Shown: positions 27,699 through 41,800 of the stretch, piece by piece
How positions within the stretch are numbered: the stretch's first letter is position 1
Layout of the letters: the number at the start of each line of letters is the position of its first letter
DNA from: Ascaris suum
Taxonomy: Eukaryota > Nematoda > Chromadorea > Rhabditida > Ascarididae
Assembly: GCA_013433145.1 (NCBI GenBank)
Contig: CM024170.1
Span: 13,925,866-13,989,865, forward strand
DNA length: 64,000 nt
Reading direction: 5' to 3'
Made by a program: the position numbers and the translations under genes
The notes under the pieces: model-generated
Databases searched by the model: none
What the model was told of the DNA's origin: nothing
The model's input: only the letters and a program-made list of their open reading frames with translations

Positions 27699-29706
27699 TT
27701 TGTTCTGGTTGCATTCGCGCTAATTTTTCTTAATTGCGAACCAGCCACTTCAGTCCCTTAATTTATCAACATTGTTGAATCTTGTTAGCGAGTAAACACG
27801 TTGAAACTGAAACCCCAGTTAGCCAGCCTACTGATTATTAGTGATAGAAATATGCAAGTCCAGGTTTGCAGATGTGCTACTGGGACGTTTTGGCAAACTC
27901 GAATATGTAAACCCAGTTATGATTAAGCATATAGATGTGGATGTATTGTAGATAAGCACAAGTTTGCTTCATATATAAATTATAGGAAATATAAAAGAGT
28001 GAAAGGTGCGTTGCATCATATGCTACTAGATGGATAAGATCGCAGCGTATACGAACACGCAAAAAATGTGGGAAATTACTGGCAGACTTCAACTGAGCCA
28101 ATAATGCGTTACGGATATGTCTGGTATACGAGGATAATCCATGGGCGCCGAAGCAGCAACTATTTACAATTTTTTCCTAATGATCATTTGGCTGACAAAC
28201 ACTGAACGGAACGTTGAACAACGCGATCATACTCACAGTCGCCATATGCGTGCATGAATCGACATTCTAAATGATGCGGCACCTTCTGTAACATGCAGCT
28301 GGCTGGCGTATTGTTGCATGGAGGCGCTATGTGATCACATAACTGCCCAGCGCATTTGTCAACTAGCGTCTTAATTGATGATCCACTGGCTACATCCTGA
28401 ACAGTTTGGATTGTGACTCATACACTGCAATTGTCGTCTCTAAAATATTTGAATAAAGGTGTGGAGAGGGTTTGTAACAATTCAGATTCCACAGGAAGGT
28501 CTCAATGACTAAGCACTTCAAGTGACTAAAGGATAGCAGTACGAAACTGGTTGCCGTAAAACTTTTATTTCTCAAGCAAAGAAAAAATGACTTTTACTGG
28601 TCGCTGGCCGCAATAATGACTTATAAACATTCAACATTCGACAAAGGTGAGTTGGGAGCGCGGGATGGTGAAATAGAGGAAAGGGGGTTGCAGGCGATTA
28701 TTTAGTATGTTTTATGCATGGTGATTGTTGTGGTAAAGTTTAGAATTCTTCGGACACTGTTCGAGTTGCTTGAGCAAATGAAAATGCACCGAAGGGAGCT
28801 GTACATGTGGCGTAGTTTTTCTTGGCACATTATGAAGCATCGAGGAGGTTTTTTCTTATATGAATACGCTGAGAAGAACTCAGTATGTATTATTCGTGTT
28901 ATTCGCCAAAATACCTAATGTAAGACCAAAGAGGCTGGATTTGGAGCAGATTTTGTTGGGGAAGTCTTTTGTCGGAGAAGTTTGTCAGTAGGGTGGGGTC
29001 GCTTCGTTTTATTCAGCACGTACGCTGCGTGTCGGATCTCAAACATAGGTAATTGTACCTTTATGAACATACGCATATAGCAAAGGTAATAAGGCATCAC
29101 ATATCATAGAGTAACAGATGTAGAAACAGTAAGAAAGCTTTCGAAAAATCGATTTCAATTTAAAAAAGATCGAAATGGATTTTTCGGAAGCTGCAGTCAA
29201 CAGGATGATGTTTTTGCATCTGTCTGTAGAAGTCTACATTTATCAGTCATACTACAACCATTATAGCGGACTTCTTTATCGTTGCTTATTGTTAGCTGCA
29301 AAAGTTTCCCATAAATGCTCCGATAATCAGATGTATTAGCCAGCCTGCCCAGAATTACATGATAATTCGCAATAAATGTTCACATACGAGCACGTTCAAA
29401 ACTACTTATAATGCTTACCTTCCTGAAAGTTCTAAGAATCTCCTATGTCACGAGTATGTTGAAAGAAGGGATATTTAAGGCGACAAGAAAAGGATGCCTC
29501 GATTCTCAACGAACATTTCGATCGTGTGGTCGCACTCACATTCCGAGGCATGTGGCTTTGTTTGCTAATAATACTGCTGCAGATAACTACCTTCATGTGT
29601 AATTGTTTCATTGCCCCCTTAATTTTTTTGCACTTAGTTAAATCTTTCATTCTTGTTATGCGGAAAGATAATGCCTCATTTTCAGCTATGAAGGGTTTAT
29701 TTTCAG
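27699..29706. other. upstream of lpd-3; promoter and first exon expected
   Basis: The first lpd-3 exon (start codon, phase 0 donor) and its promoter or trans-splice site should lie here or further left. Several ATGs precede GT dinucleotides (for example 28718 and 29411), but none can be preferred. Confidence 0.35.
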
Positions 29707-29869
29707 CTCAGCGGCCTGAAATTGATATCTCTTGGTTTGTCACTTCTACTACTATTTTTGTGGATGCAGTTCATTCTGCTGTACTCATCGCGAGTTCTTG
29801 GACCATTCGTTGGTCGGATTTTATCACGGATCGTTAACCACTCCGGTGGTGTTGGAGAGATCACTTTCG
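29707..29869 (+). CDS. lpd-3: lpd-3 exon 2: membrane anchor
   Basis: Enters in phase 0 after the strong acceptor TTTATTTTCAG and leaves in phase 1 at TTCG|GTAGGT. It encodes a hydrophobic helix (LGLSLLLLFLWMQFILLY) followed by a basic stretch containing GRILSR and then GEITF. This fits the single N-terminal ER anchor of BLTP1 and the short segment before its first beta strands. The upstream frame is closed by TGA at 29689-29691, just before the acceptor, so the initiator methionine must be in an earlier exon (or, less likely, is the internal Met in the helix). A possible nematode trans-splice site was not resolved. Confidence 0.8.
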
Positions 29870-32800
29870 GTAGGTTGATTTATTAGAGATCTCTTTATTC
29901 AGTGAGTGCTGTAGAAAATGAGCAATATTTCAACGACATTTTCATGGTTTCTCCAAAGCAGTTGCCTCTTAGGTTATCAAGCATACTTAAATTATGTTAT
30001 CGCTTTTGGGATTTTCTTTCTTCAGATTTTGCTAGACCGTAGTGTCAGCTTGAGGTGCATCCTCAAGAGTACTCTTTTCTTCAAAATAAATAATAGCAGT
30101 CTTGTTCACTCTGGAGTCTGAAGTTGGCATGGAGAAATGCTCAGCGCACTATCTGACAGCTTCACCGAAATTCTGATATATTTATAATAAAGACTCACCG
30201 TCAAAATGCGTTATTGCAGTGAGCGCCTGGTAAAACTCATCATGTCCTGGGAGTTGAAGATTATCAGAGGGTCAACTGAAAAAAAAAAAACTGGCACAAG
30301 AGCGAAAGCATAACGAAGATATTCATCACGAAAGAACCAGCTGCTACTTTTGTGTATATATACACAAAAGTAGCAGCTGGTTATATATATATATACAATT
30401 CTAATAACTTGAATGAATAAATTCTACATCAGCCTCTAATTTTAGTCATCTCAATAACTTGAATGATTATGCAAACAACTAGTCTGTACAATTTCCTAAG
30501 AAGTAGTCAGAATAATGTTTACCTTATGAATACAAATTGCAGAATCTTTTTCGTTGAGTGTCATTAGTGGTACAGTGATGTTCCGAAACGCGAATTATAT
30601 CAGCGATGACTTCTCAGTGCGTTGTGATTATGGGTGCATTGTGTTCGCTTATTGGATTCCACTCTCATATTCCGACTTAGATTTTACAAGGTTTGAAAGT
30701 TCTTTTAATTATTGCGAGAACTGAACTGCTTAGCTTGAGTTGACGTACTTCTGAGATTGCGTTGTATTCTTCATTCAGTTCTTGTGGACGCGCTACGTAT
30801 GATGCCTCAAGTGGTTGAATACAACCGGAAGTTGCGAATTAACCGTAAATCAAATATTTCTCTGATGCAGTAAATGCGCTGAGAAGTTACATCTTCATTT
30901 AATTGTCAGGGAGTTGTAAAGAACAGGGTAGGAGCGACATTGTTCTTAAAGACGTTCGCCTGAGAGTTTCATATGAGGAAAAAAGTGAAACCTACAGTGA
31001 CACACTGGGCACGTTGCTGTCGGTAAATGTAATGTAATGCAACGTTATTTTCTGGCCCAATAAAGTTTCTCACCATGTAGAGGCCCTATAGTTACTTTTC
31101 GTGGGAAAAAAGCTTTGTTTCAGCGTTGCAATGCTGGAGAGGGCAAGCATCGACCTTTCACGTAGGCTGCATAAGGCACGATCATAAGTTGCCGAAATTG
31201 TGCTCGGAAAGATGGCATGCTTCTCAGAGATTTTAGTGACCTTTGATTTTCTTTAAATTGTCACTTCACGAATCGGTTATCCTAGTCGTTACCAGAAACT
31301 ACTGTTTATGGCGCTGCAAAAACATGCCTGTGATATGAGGGTGATTTACGCCATCTTTTGTTACGTTTTTAGAAGACAAACTATACGGTCTCTAGTGCAT
31401 TAAGATGTGAAGATCTGAAATTTTGGGTGAAGTATTGTGGCAACAAAGAAGAGGTAGAGAAATCTTGAAATGTGATCTTACTACATAGGCAATAGGTCCT
31501 GTGTATTATTAAAAGGTGAAATATTGTGTTGCGTCCGAGGAGCGGTGATGTGGTGTAGAGTCAGCGAGTGGAAGGAGAAGCGCTATTGGGGCGAAAGACA
31601 TACGACGAATGCACACACACACACAGCAAACAGTGGAAAAAGCACATCTTATATAGTGGTCGCCACGATATGATCACCGTACTATTTAGTCATGTGGTCT
31701 TTATCACAATATTGTGCCTCGTCGTCACGTGGCCATGTATATCGCAAAGTTTGCTACGTGACTATGCATTGCGCAGTATCATTTCTGATGTGCTGAATCA
31801 TCACAACATATCTAACAGTATGAAATCTCAAAACGTTCTTGTTGGCCCACCTACAGCAGAGACGTCCTTTCTAGCCCCCTTCTTCTAACTAAACCTGCCT
31901 TGTGCCAATCACTTTTTTCTTTCATTATGGCCATAGGCACATGCATCCTCAGACATATCTTTATGCAATGCGATTCTTTATCCTGAGTACTTAAAAAAAT
32001 GTCGCCTTTACTTTAGAGTAACCTTAAGGGAGCAGTGATGGTGCTCAACAAAATCTTGCATCGATTTATGCTGTCTTCGGCTACAGCGCAGTCAGATTAG
32101 CGGCTTAACGTAACCGAGCGATCTATTCGAGGAACTGTTTAACTTTTTGTGGTTTTTCCAGTCGTTCAGTTTTGAGACGAAAGTTATTTGCAGTGGACTA
32201 GCGATAAGGTCAATAAATGTGATGTCAGCTTCAAAAGCGGCGAATTTCAGGCCTTCCCAGTCATCATATTTTATTTTGAGTCTTGACGCTGAGAGAGAAA
32301 TGGGATAAATTTGCTGCAGATAGCATGTTTCAGTAGTGAAAAAAGTCGTTTGCATATATGGCTAAGTGGCATCGATGCGCATCTTTATAACAGCTCGATA
32401 TTTTGTCAAAAGATGGCTGAAAGTAATACAGAACGAGGCGAAACCTCTTCATTAATGAACGAAAAAGGTTCCCACTCGATATCTCAGCATAACGGTTTGC
32501 ACGTATTGCTTACATTGTATTTTCGCATCCTTCTCTGTGTCATAACATCCCTTGAATTTACTTTAAAGATAAGCAATTTCTTTCTTGCATTCTAGATGCT
32601 TTTGGACGGAAAGGAGGGAGGGAAAGAGAGAAGTTTCGAAATATTTAATATTGTGGTAGGTTTGAAAGTATACATGTGTATTGTTATGAATAAGGGTATT
32701 GTAGTGTTTTGTGTCTTCCAGTGGTTTTGATGGATTCATGCAACGTGTTCGATGCGGATTTAGATGAAAGGGATTCGTCATTACCCATGCGAATCAGCGA

Positions 32801-35800
32801 AATTCTGTTTTACAGAAAGAGGGCTCGTCTGACGCTTTAAACTTTATCTGTTCACAAATCAACGCCAAAAACGTTGATTATTGCCTGGTGACCCCTTAAA
32901 ACGTTATTCGAAAGATTCAAAACCTGATAACTTTTTATGTAATGAAATGCCGTTGTTTTACGAATCATTGTAACAGTATATCCTAAGATTCCTAAGAGTA
33001 CAAGAATATAAGTTATGGAGTTCTTCGCTGTCGAAGCAGGTCGCATCCTGTTTAAGGGACTTTACGAATCATTCTAAATCATAGTAAGCTCTGTTGCAGT
33101 GAGCTAGAAGTGAAGAAATATGCTTTTGCAAGGTAGGGTGTGATTTCGTTCTGGAAATAAAATAGCATGCCACTTTGGGAGAACGTTATTGGGGATGTGT
33201 TCCGAGTGCTGTTCCTAATGCTACTTGAGTTATTTAGAAAAGGAAAAAAACGCAAAAGATGAGTCGGATACTTCTCCAATCGTTTTTTTTTTTTTTGCTT
33301 CTTCACTCTCGCACTCCGAATTTGAATGCGCCCAATAATCGTTGTCATCGACGATATAGCGACGATATATAGATCTACTATTTCTGTGCTCGTTGACGTC
33401 ATTATTGTTTGACGTTGTTTGCAGCGTGAATCTGGTTCTTAAGGTGTTTTACGAAGCGTTAACGGTCATCAGTTCCTACTAGATTTGATGTTACCTCAGT
33501 AAATTGTTCACGTAATACAAGGTTTACCATAGGAAGCTGTTCATCGTTTGGTTTCTTCCGAATTTTCCATTATCGTCTGATTATTTTAGTTCGATGAATT
33601 GAGAAGAACATCACTTTTTGGCTCTGACGAGACCTGACTCGTTCAGCATGGTAGAATTGATATTTTCATAGGTTTGTGGATTAAGCGGAGCGCTAGTCAT
33701 TCTTAACAATTACATAAGCAATGGAGCGTTGTTAACTATTCTGATATTCAGCCATGATGATCATTCTGTGAGATTCTTACGTAGATTTTATAATAAATTT
33801 AACATTCCATCGTTACCTGGAGTCCTTTGGCTGAATACATTTGGAGGTATTATGCCCTTCGATGGGATGCCCTTCATTCCCTATGAATGCAGTCGAGGAA
33901 AACGTGATGGCATTGGTCAGTTGAAGGTCATATGTTTGCAAAGAATTTAACATCAATGATGAGGTCAATGAAAGTAGTTGCTATATGTGGTCGGCAGGAG
34001 GTCATTGGCTGACCATTTTGTAATCTTGGTCTTGCTCCACCAAATCATTATAAGTAAAGGAACAAGAAATGGATAGGATTCCAAAAACGCAAAATATTTA
34101 GCTGCACATATGGAAGAGGTGGGATATCTGTTGATCAGAGCATGATGTCATTATCTGCAGTACGCAAATGGAAAACTACTTCATATAAGTTGGATTTGTG
34201 TGAGCAAGTTTGTCAGCAAGCACCAAACAATATAGAAATGAACTGGAGCAGAAGGTATTTGAAACGAAGGTGGGAAACTTATTTTGCAGAATTCTGAATA
34301 AAGTAGTATAGTTCAAAGAATCATAACAGTAACCTTTCAGTGAATGATCTCAAAAAGGAAGACGTTTTCTACAATATGTTCTGGTCATTTGTTGGTAATG
34401 TACAGATTGTTCTATCTTCAGTCAAGATAATCGTTGGCAATCATTTGTTGCCGACAGTTTTACTGGCTCAAATGGAGAGTTCTCGATGTAAGTTAACATC
34501 GATGAGTTTTTAAAATAAAGTATGAGGTGTAAGAGTGATACGAGGAGGCATGCTGTATTTATGAGGCAATAGAAAAAAACACCACACTCACTCTTTGGGG
34601 TGCATGCTAACTCAGGAAATCTTTCGAATAATTGGCATTTTAAGTGCACGGCCATATTAAACAAGAAATCGCAAACTGCCAAAATGTCAATTGCGGTCGC
34701 AACAGCTTTCAACGCGTCACCGTTGGAATCGTAATTTGTGCAAAAGCTAATCACAACGCGAGATGTTTGCCTATTTATGCGAACCAACAAGAAATTTCCG
34801 CTTCTGTTGGATCGTTTTTAATCGAAGGAGGGGAGAGGTTAGTGATGTGTTTAGGAGATACATCCAATATTGATCGCCATTCCTTTATTTATCAAGTAAA
34901 TACTGACGGCTGCAACAAATCATTCACTGATTGTGCATTTCAACTCCGTCTTCATATTGCTATAAAACAGGTACTTTGCAGCTCACGTGTCATGGAGGCG
35001 TTCAGAGGGCGATGGTCCGTTGCGTTTAGTTCATCAGACGAATGCCAACGATGTGGAGATATCGTTTCTGAAGTGCGAAGAGTTCAACATGTCGAAAGCT
35101 TGCAGATTGAACGCCCGTAGTGGACCACCACCACGCACTATGGGTCAAGGATTTTCCCTGCTGCACTGCTCCTCGCTAAAGTTGCAGTCTCAACAGACAG
35201 TTCTCGGTAAGTGGAATAGTTTTGCGATATTCTCACTGAAAAGCAGCCGTCTCGTTCCGAAGGGTACATTTTTCGAGTCACAGTTCAAGGAATAAGAAAT
35301 TTTTATCCACAACTGAATTAGGTCACGAGGAAGGAGAAAGGGAAGGAGAATGGGAAAAAGATGAGCTCTGCTTAATAAGCAGTCTGAAGTGGACAAACTG
35401 GATGCGGAAAGAAAATAACCTAATGTTGCTTCCGTTTACCTGGTTATAGCTCCGTTCATTTTTCGGATAATGTTATTATTTTACTTTTCTGTGCGACCTT
35501 AAGTTCAATAGATGTCGCAACAGAACCACTGGTCTGTTCCAGCCCCATGTCATTGTGAAAGCACTTATCAGTTGCTTTGTGTCTGTATGCACGAACAGCA
35601 TCTGCAACGTCTTACATGTGCTCTTTTATGCTGTAGAAGTATGACATCGGTTCACGGTGAATTCTTGAGAAACAAGTGAACCCATAAGGAGTGGTGTATT
35701 TGTGTGGAAGTTACGATTGTTTCTCACCTTCACGCCACTTTCATTAAAGAATTTTCTATTTTGAGTCAACTGGCCATCGATTTATTTGTCGTTATCAGAT

Positions 35801-38800
35801 TTCTCAATAAATGCATCACGTACAGGCATTTTTGAAACGGATGAGGCTCCATCGCATGCTCCCCACTGCAATATTTTCATAGACCTCGGCAGCGATGTGG
35901 AAATTGCCTACGGACCATGGGCCGATGCTCAACGACTTATCCTCATGGAGTTCTTCTATCCTATTGATTACCGAATAGCAGAAGTAACGTGAGTGACGTT
36001 GCTTTATTACCAATGACTTATGACTATATGGAAGGAGATCTATCATGTGCATTGCATGTTTAATTGAATTCTTTTGTGGTTATTTGATTATGCTTTGGCA
36101 GTAACGCATTGGTGTCAATAGAACTTCATATAAATGCACGTATTACTTAGGATGCAAGAGATTCTGGTAGGAATCTTTTTTTCCTTAAAGAAGTCTAATC
36201 CCAATATGGAAAAGATGTTTTCGAAAGACGGAGAGCGCAGAGCACTCCAAGAAGTCAAGTAGATATATCAAATAGATATTAGAACAACACTTCCTTGAAC
36301 TCCCAGTTTAGAGTGCGCATATTTTCCGAGCTTTCCTCGTGTTCGACATCGCTATGAAGATTGCAGAAAATGAGAAATCGTATGCGTTCGCGTAATTAGA
36401 TTGCAAAGACGGAAAATATTGGTCTGATGCCTTTCCTGCAGATCAGAATGGAATGCAAAGTAAAGGCGCATCGATATATGGTTCTCTTTCGACGTCACAT
36501 CTGCGCGGTAGTTCTTCTAATGAGTAATATTTAAAAAAAAAGAGAGAGATTGGAGAGGATTTTAACAACTGCGAAATTTTATGGAACTTTCACTTAGAGA
36601 ATACGCCAAATGATCTACTGAGCACAAATTTCGAAGATGTGACAGGTTTCGCATGTAAGTTGCAGTCATTTCAACTGTTAGTGAAGTGAAATAAATCGGA
36701 AATATTGTTTTTCTAAACTTAACTGGTAGCGCGGCTTCTGCTGTTACGCTGAGTTCGTTTTGTTTTGCTGATGACAATGGTTTTATGTAACACTTATTCA
36801 TTATGGACCATGGACCTTCATCGGTTCTCTCTACGGAGGATTTCCTGAAACCGGCCTCTACCTGCGAGGCACGGGACCGCGTGGGCTCCATCACCTCCAC
36901 AATGAAGGGTGGTAGAAAAGCGAGTTTTACCTTCGCCAGCTGAAAAAATCTCCATGGTGAACATAAGGGAACTCTGCGAGCCTTATGTTCAAGCAAGATA
37001 CGCTGAAGGGCTTTATGACGTTTAGTTGTTGGTGGAGAAGCAACAAATTATTGCAAAAGAGGATACCCACGTATAATGGATTTTATCAGAAAACGTAATG
37101 GTACAAGGGATGTAGGGAGCTGAATAAGCTCAACGCCGGTACTTATGGCACATTCACACACACGCAGCCGAACAAAACATCGGGGTTTTACAGAATTACA
37201 AATGAAATGCCCAAGCTCAGAAAAAATCGGTGCCAGAAGTGTACTATCTTTTCAACTGCATCATTTCAACAGGAAAGCACGCTGAGGAATGAAAAGTGCG
37301 ACTGTGATCGTCATAAGCTGAAATAATGGCGATGCAAAGAATAATGCAAATAATGGGGTCGAAACTCTTTGAAGTTTATGTATGCGCATAATTTTATATT
37401 GCGTTAAAGCCGAAAATGCAATGTTTTTAGTATGTTTCTGAAAAAAACCTTCCAGTGCAAACTCACTGAATAGAGGTCATCGACGAAATGAATCTGGAAA
37501 AGAAAAAGATCATCCAACCAGTTATCAAGAAAGTTTACGACACCATCAAACCACGCATACTGCTTCGGCTTCGGCGAAAAGAAAAAACAAACAACGGACA
37601 CAGCTCCAGCTTATTAAGAAGCTATCTGTCGAAGCACAGGGAAAAATTTCGCAGGCCACATACTAGAGCAAGGAAGTACTATCGTTGATGGGGGTCCTTT
37701 CCACTCATTCCGCTTCTGTTGTCTCCTGTCTCTTCGGCTTCGAAAAAATGCCGTCTCATGGGAGAGGGCCCTTGCCTACGGAGGTGGTTAGGATGACACG
37801 CCTGGGGAGACATCTGAGCACTTTTTGGGACTCAACAATGCGACTTATGCAGTGTCAGTGTGTCTTCTGCACAGTCGTGTCAAGGAAGCTATCAAAAATG
37901 CAAGAGTAAAGGGGGGACGCCATAAGATGATAGTAGAAATGTGAAGCCTGCTTTTGGCACCCTTACGGTTCTATTCATCGCGTGTGGCGTCTGCATTCCG
38001 CGTCTAATTGCACAGTCTTTTCCATAGTACGTGTTGAAGGAAAGTGCCATTAAATCAGCAAAAGATATGAACATAAGCAGCAGTTTATATTGTTGCTTGT
38101 CTGTAATAATGGCGTTGATGTTGATGTTGCTGCCGATATTGCTGTTGTAACTGAGCAGTTAGATTGCTTTAGTCATTAATTAAATGTGAAAATATACGAA
38201 AACTGGAACGAATATCAGTTGCGGCTTATGGCGCGATTCCTTCACTTCCCATGTTAATCTTGCTATGAACAAAGACTGCTGGTACTTGGCCGTTGACGTT
38301 GACTTTTCTGTCTTTGGTTATGATATTAAGTTCGCGTTTTTAGTTGTACCAGAGTTTTCATGCTTTCTTTTGATTGGGTAATTCTTAAGAAGCCAAAGTA
38401 CCTCAAACAACGACAGTCCTTCACTATCAGCGTATCTAAATTAAACCAAAACTTCGTCCTCGTTAAACCCTCTTTTTATTGCTTCTTTGCTATTCCCTTA
38501 GGCCTCTTGCGTTTCCTTCGGGTAGTGAAACTTATTTTTATACCAATTTCATTCCAGAAAACTTCCGAAGCGTGGCGAACGTCAAATTTTAAAACAGGTG
38601 AACTTGGTCATAACTGCGAAAGAGAATGTGCATATGGATTTATGGTTTATGCGCGATGACGAGCTCAATGTTGTTTTAATGACAGCTAAACGGCGCACTT
38701 CTGTAGAGGTAAACGTGTTGTATCTTGCCGAATTCTGATCACCAGTTATTGTACTGTTGTCGTCTGCCCTGTCGAAACGCTGAGACGCGTAGTCAATTAA

Positions 38801-41800
38801 CCGATGAACTGAACTGCACAGAAGAGCTGAATTGAAGAGGTAAAGAAAAGTTACAATCACCGAAAACTGGCGAAGAACTATCTTCAACACATACAATATG
38901 AAATGGGCTTGTTAGCATGGGTAGGAGAGAAATGCACGCAATATAACGCGGTAGACGAAAATACATATAACTGAGCTATTTGCAAAAGATGAGACATGCG
39001 CGGTCGTTTCCCACAACACATTGCAAACTTCGTGGTAGTCTCATGGCAACGTTTAGTGCACTGTTTGCTTATTATACTCACAGCAGTTTCCAAACTACTG
39101 TATTGCTCGAGTGTAATGCGCTCTTGATTAAATGATCCCATTCTGAGGTTAGAAGAAATAGAAGCGCCTTTAATAAGAAACCTTGTTAGATGAAAGTTTC
39201 CTAATGGATGGAAGACTATGCGCTTACGTTTGTGGCAGCGTGAAAAAGATTTGAAGAAATTCACCTTCTAAGCAGTAGAAACGGATGGTTTTATTGATCA
39301 AATTTACGACCAATCACATTTGATCCGGCGTTCAGGAGGTCACGTTCATAACTATGTAGCCAATCGTCCAAAGGTCATCCTGAAATCATGTGTTACCAAG
39401 TAGATTCCATTAGAGGCGTCGGGGCGTTTAATGTTCCCACCGCCGGAAGGGATTGATTCGCGACCTGTGTCTCTTGCTGATTTAGTAAAGAGTTTAATCG
39501 AAGGTGTAATAATCGAAGCTCTGAGTTGCTTAAGGTGGCAGCAGCTTAGTTCTCAAGCCGTTGGTTCAAATTTTTCCCTCTTGATTCTCGATGATCTGTG
39601 TTCTTTCAAACGAAACCAGATCAGAAGAGTGTCTCTGAAGTGAGGGGTAATAGGACTATCGAATATAAGAAGCTGGTGACTCCAGAGATTAGTCCAAAGT
39701 CAAGCGGTATATAAGGCTGTTCGAGTATGGTGTCGAAACTACGTTTTCTATTGCAACTGCAAATGCTTTGCAAAATTGTAGTCAAAGAACCATAAACATA
39801 CGTATTTACCTTTTTGACTGCAGTTTATTGAGCAGATCGTTGTATAGTGATTGAGGATGTTGCTTTTCATGTGCCTTTTAAAGCAAGCTTGTGATTTATG
39901 GTAGCATGTGTCTGTGATGCAGGTGGTGTCTCCGACAGCTTAAACCTGGAAATTAATGTTGACACCAAGCATAACGCACACCAAAATGTTACCTCCATAT
40001 CATAATCCACGTTGATTCATCAGCTTTGAAAGAAGCTACAGAAGTATGAAATTAAGGAAGAATTTATATGCATTTTATGCAATAGGATTTTCTTTTAACA
40101 CCAACAGGTGACGGAAAAATGAATCTTCTGTAGAATGTTCGTGCAGGATGATCGGTAAGTCATGAGTAAATGGTTTTCATATTTAGGCGCCTATTGATAA
40201 CGCATAATGACAGTTGATGAGCTGAGCAGGTTGTAAAAGCGCATGTCGCTCCAAATCGCGCTTTCCCACTTATTTTAACTTGTGATCTCTGGTGAGCTGT
40301 ACCAATGGAAGACGCTGTATCAGTGACAGAGCAAGACCGCGTTTTGTTCTAGATATCTCTGCCATTAACAACATCCGAATCGGGTTCTGAAGTTTCGCTG
40401 AGATGTGTTTTCGAGGGCTTCGTATGTTCCACATCATTGGCGTTTCGGAAATTGTTTCAAAGCGACGTGATCAATGCAAACATTACAGCACAATTCCCGA
40501 GAGTTTACAACGGCATCCAAAATTGGACGCTGTCTTTCCGTTTTTGGCGAACTTCTGCGTGGTTCATATGGGATCAAACAACTTTTTTCATGGCAAGTGT
40601 TTGCTAATTTTCTTTTTTCAATTATTGATTACTTTTCAACAGCTAGGAAACGTTATGGAAGATCCTCTGCTTTTTCCAGGTTGTTTCATAAGTTTTGTCT
40701 CGGAGGATGAAATGAGCCCAAGTTTGTGCTGAGTCGTATGGTGACATGATTGAGGCCAGTGTTCGTACGTGTGAGCACACAAAATGGCTCATGAAGCACG
40801 TGATATGAGTGCATAGCGCGAAAAAGTAACGACATGCGCAATATATGAATGAAATGGTTTCGTCGCAGAAATGAGAAGTAACCGTAGGTCTGGTACTGCG
40901 ATGGTGATTTCAACTCGTATCCATCAAGTGTGGATGAGTTACTTCCATTCAGTGCAGTCTCAGCGTCAGGCCTATATCAAGTAGATCGATTTTCATGTTG
41001 AGACCATCTTCTGTAGGAAAAGCAAGCACCATAACAGAGAGACAGAATAGTGAATATTCTTACTTGACTGTGGACTCATGATAACCTGGATTTATCAACG
41101 AGTAGCTCTGGAATCTCCCGACTTCTTTAGCGATCGGATTTCTGGGGGAAACAGGACAGCGGGCTGAGGCGTGCCCAACTTGCTCTACTCTCTCTGAAAA
41201 CGCTTCATTTATATATTATTTTAAATTCATGTTTTGGAATGATTCCATATCAAGATATTTTCTCTATGTTTTGCCTAGAGTTTCTACCGGAACTTATGGG
41301 TTTTTCATGATAACTCCATTTTTCGTGAAAAATGAGGCTTAAAGACTTAAAGATAAATACCCCCTAAAGGTTTGGAAAGGTCTGGCACCAAACAGAGGGC
41401 TGAATCGATGATGGCTTATTGAATAGTCATGATAGACAACTCCTAATGTCAAGCTTGTCAGATATGACAATAAGAGCTGTTTTAATCGCGTGCATGCATG
41501 TGTTGACAGCCGCTTTTGCCATGCAGTTGCTCTGATTCGCAAGTAAATACCACTGTTGGCTGTCAGCATGTTTGGAGAAGTGCAGCGCCATAAATTTAAA
41601 GGCTTGCATGCGCTTGCTTCATTAGCATTTATAGCGCTGAAGGGTACGCAGCAGTTGAGTACATCGAAGTTTAGGCGTTGAACTTCAGCGCGGAAATCCA
41701 TTACCAAGAACTCATTCGCCGTTTAATTTGCGTGCTTTCTCTTCAGGATCTGTTGAACGAGATTTCATCGGAGGCCGTGAACGATATATTTGCATTTGTG

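Noticed and set aside
34644..35120. 158-codon + strand frame, the longest near the lpd-3 5' exons.
   Set aside because: Its peptide does not fit the family. Exons 5 and 6 join directly in phase 1 with the expected spacing, so most of this frame is intron and the rest is the wrong frame of exon 6.
38598..38625. CAG|GTGAAC inside lpd-3 exon 8 as a donor.
   Set aside because: The intron would be about 27 bp, and the bases read through encode the expected QVNLVITAKEN strand.
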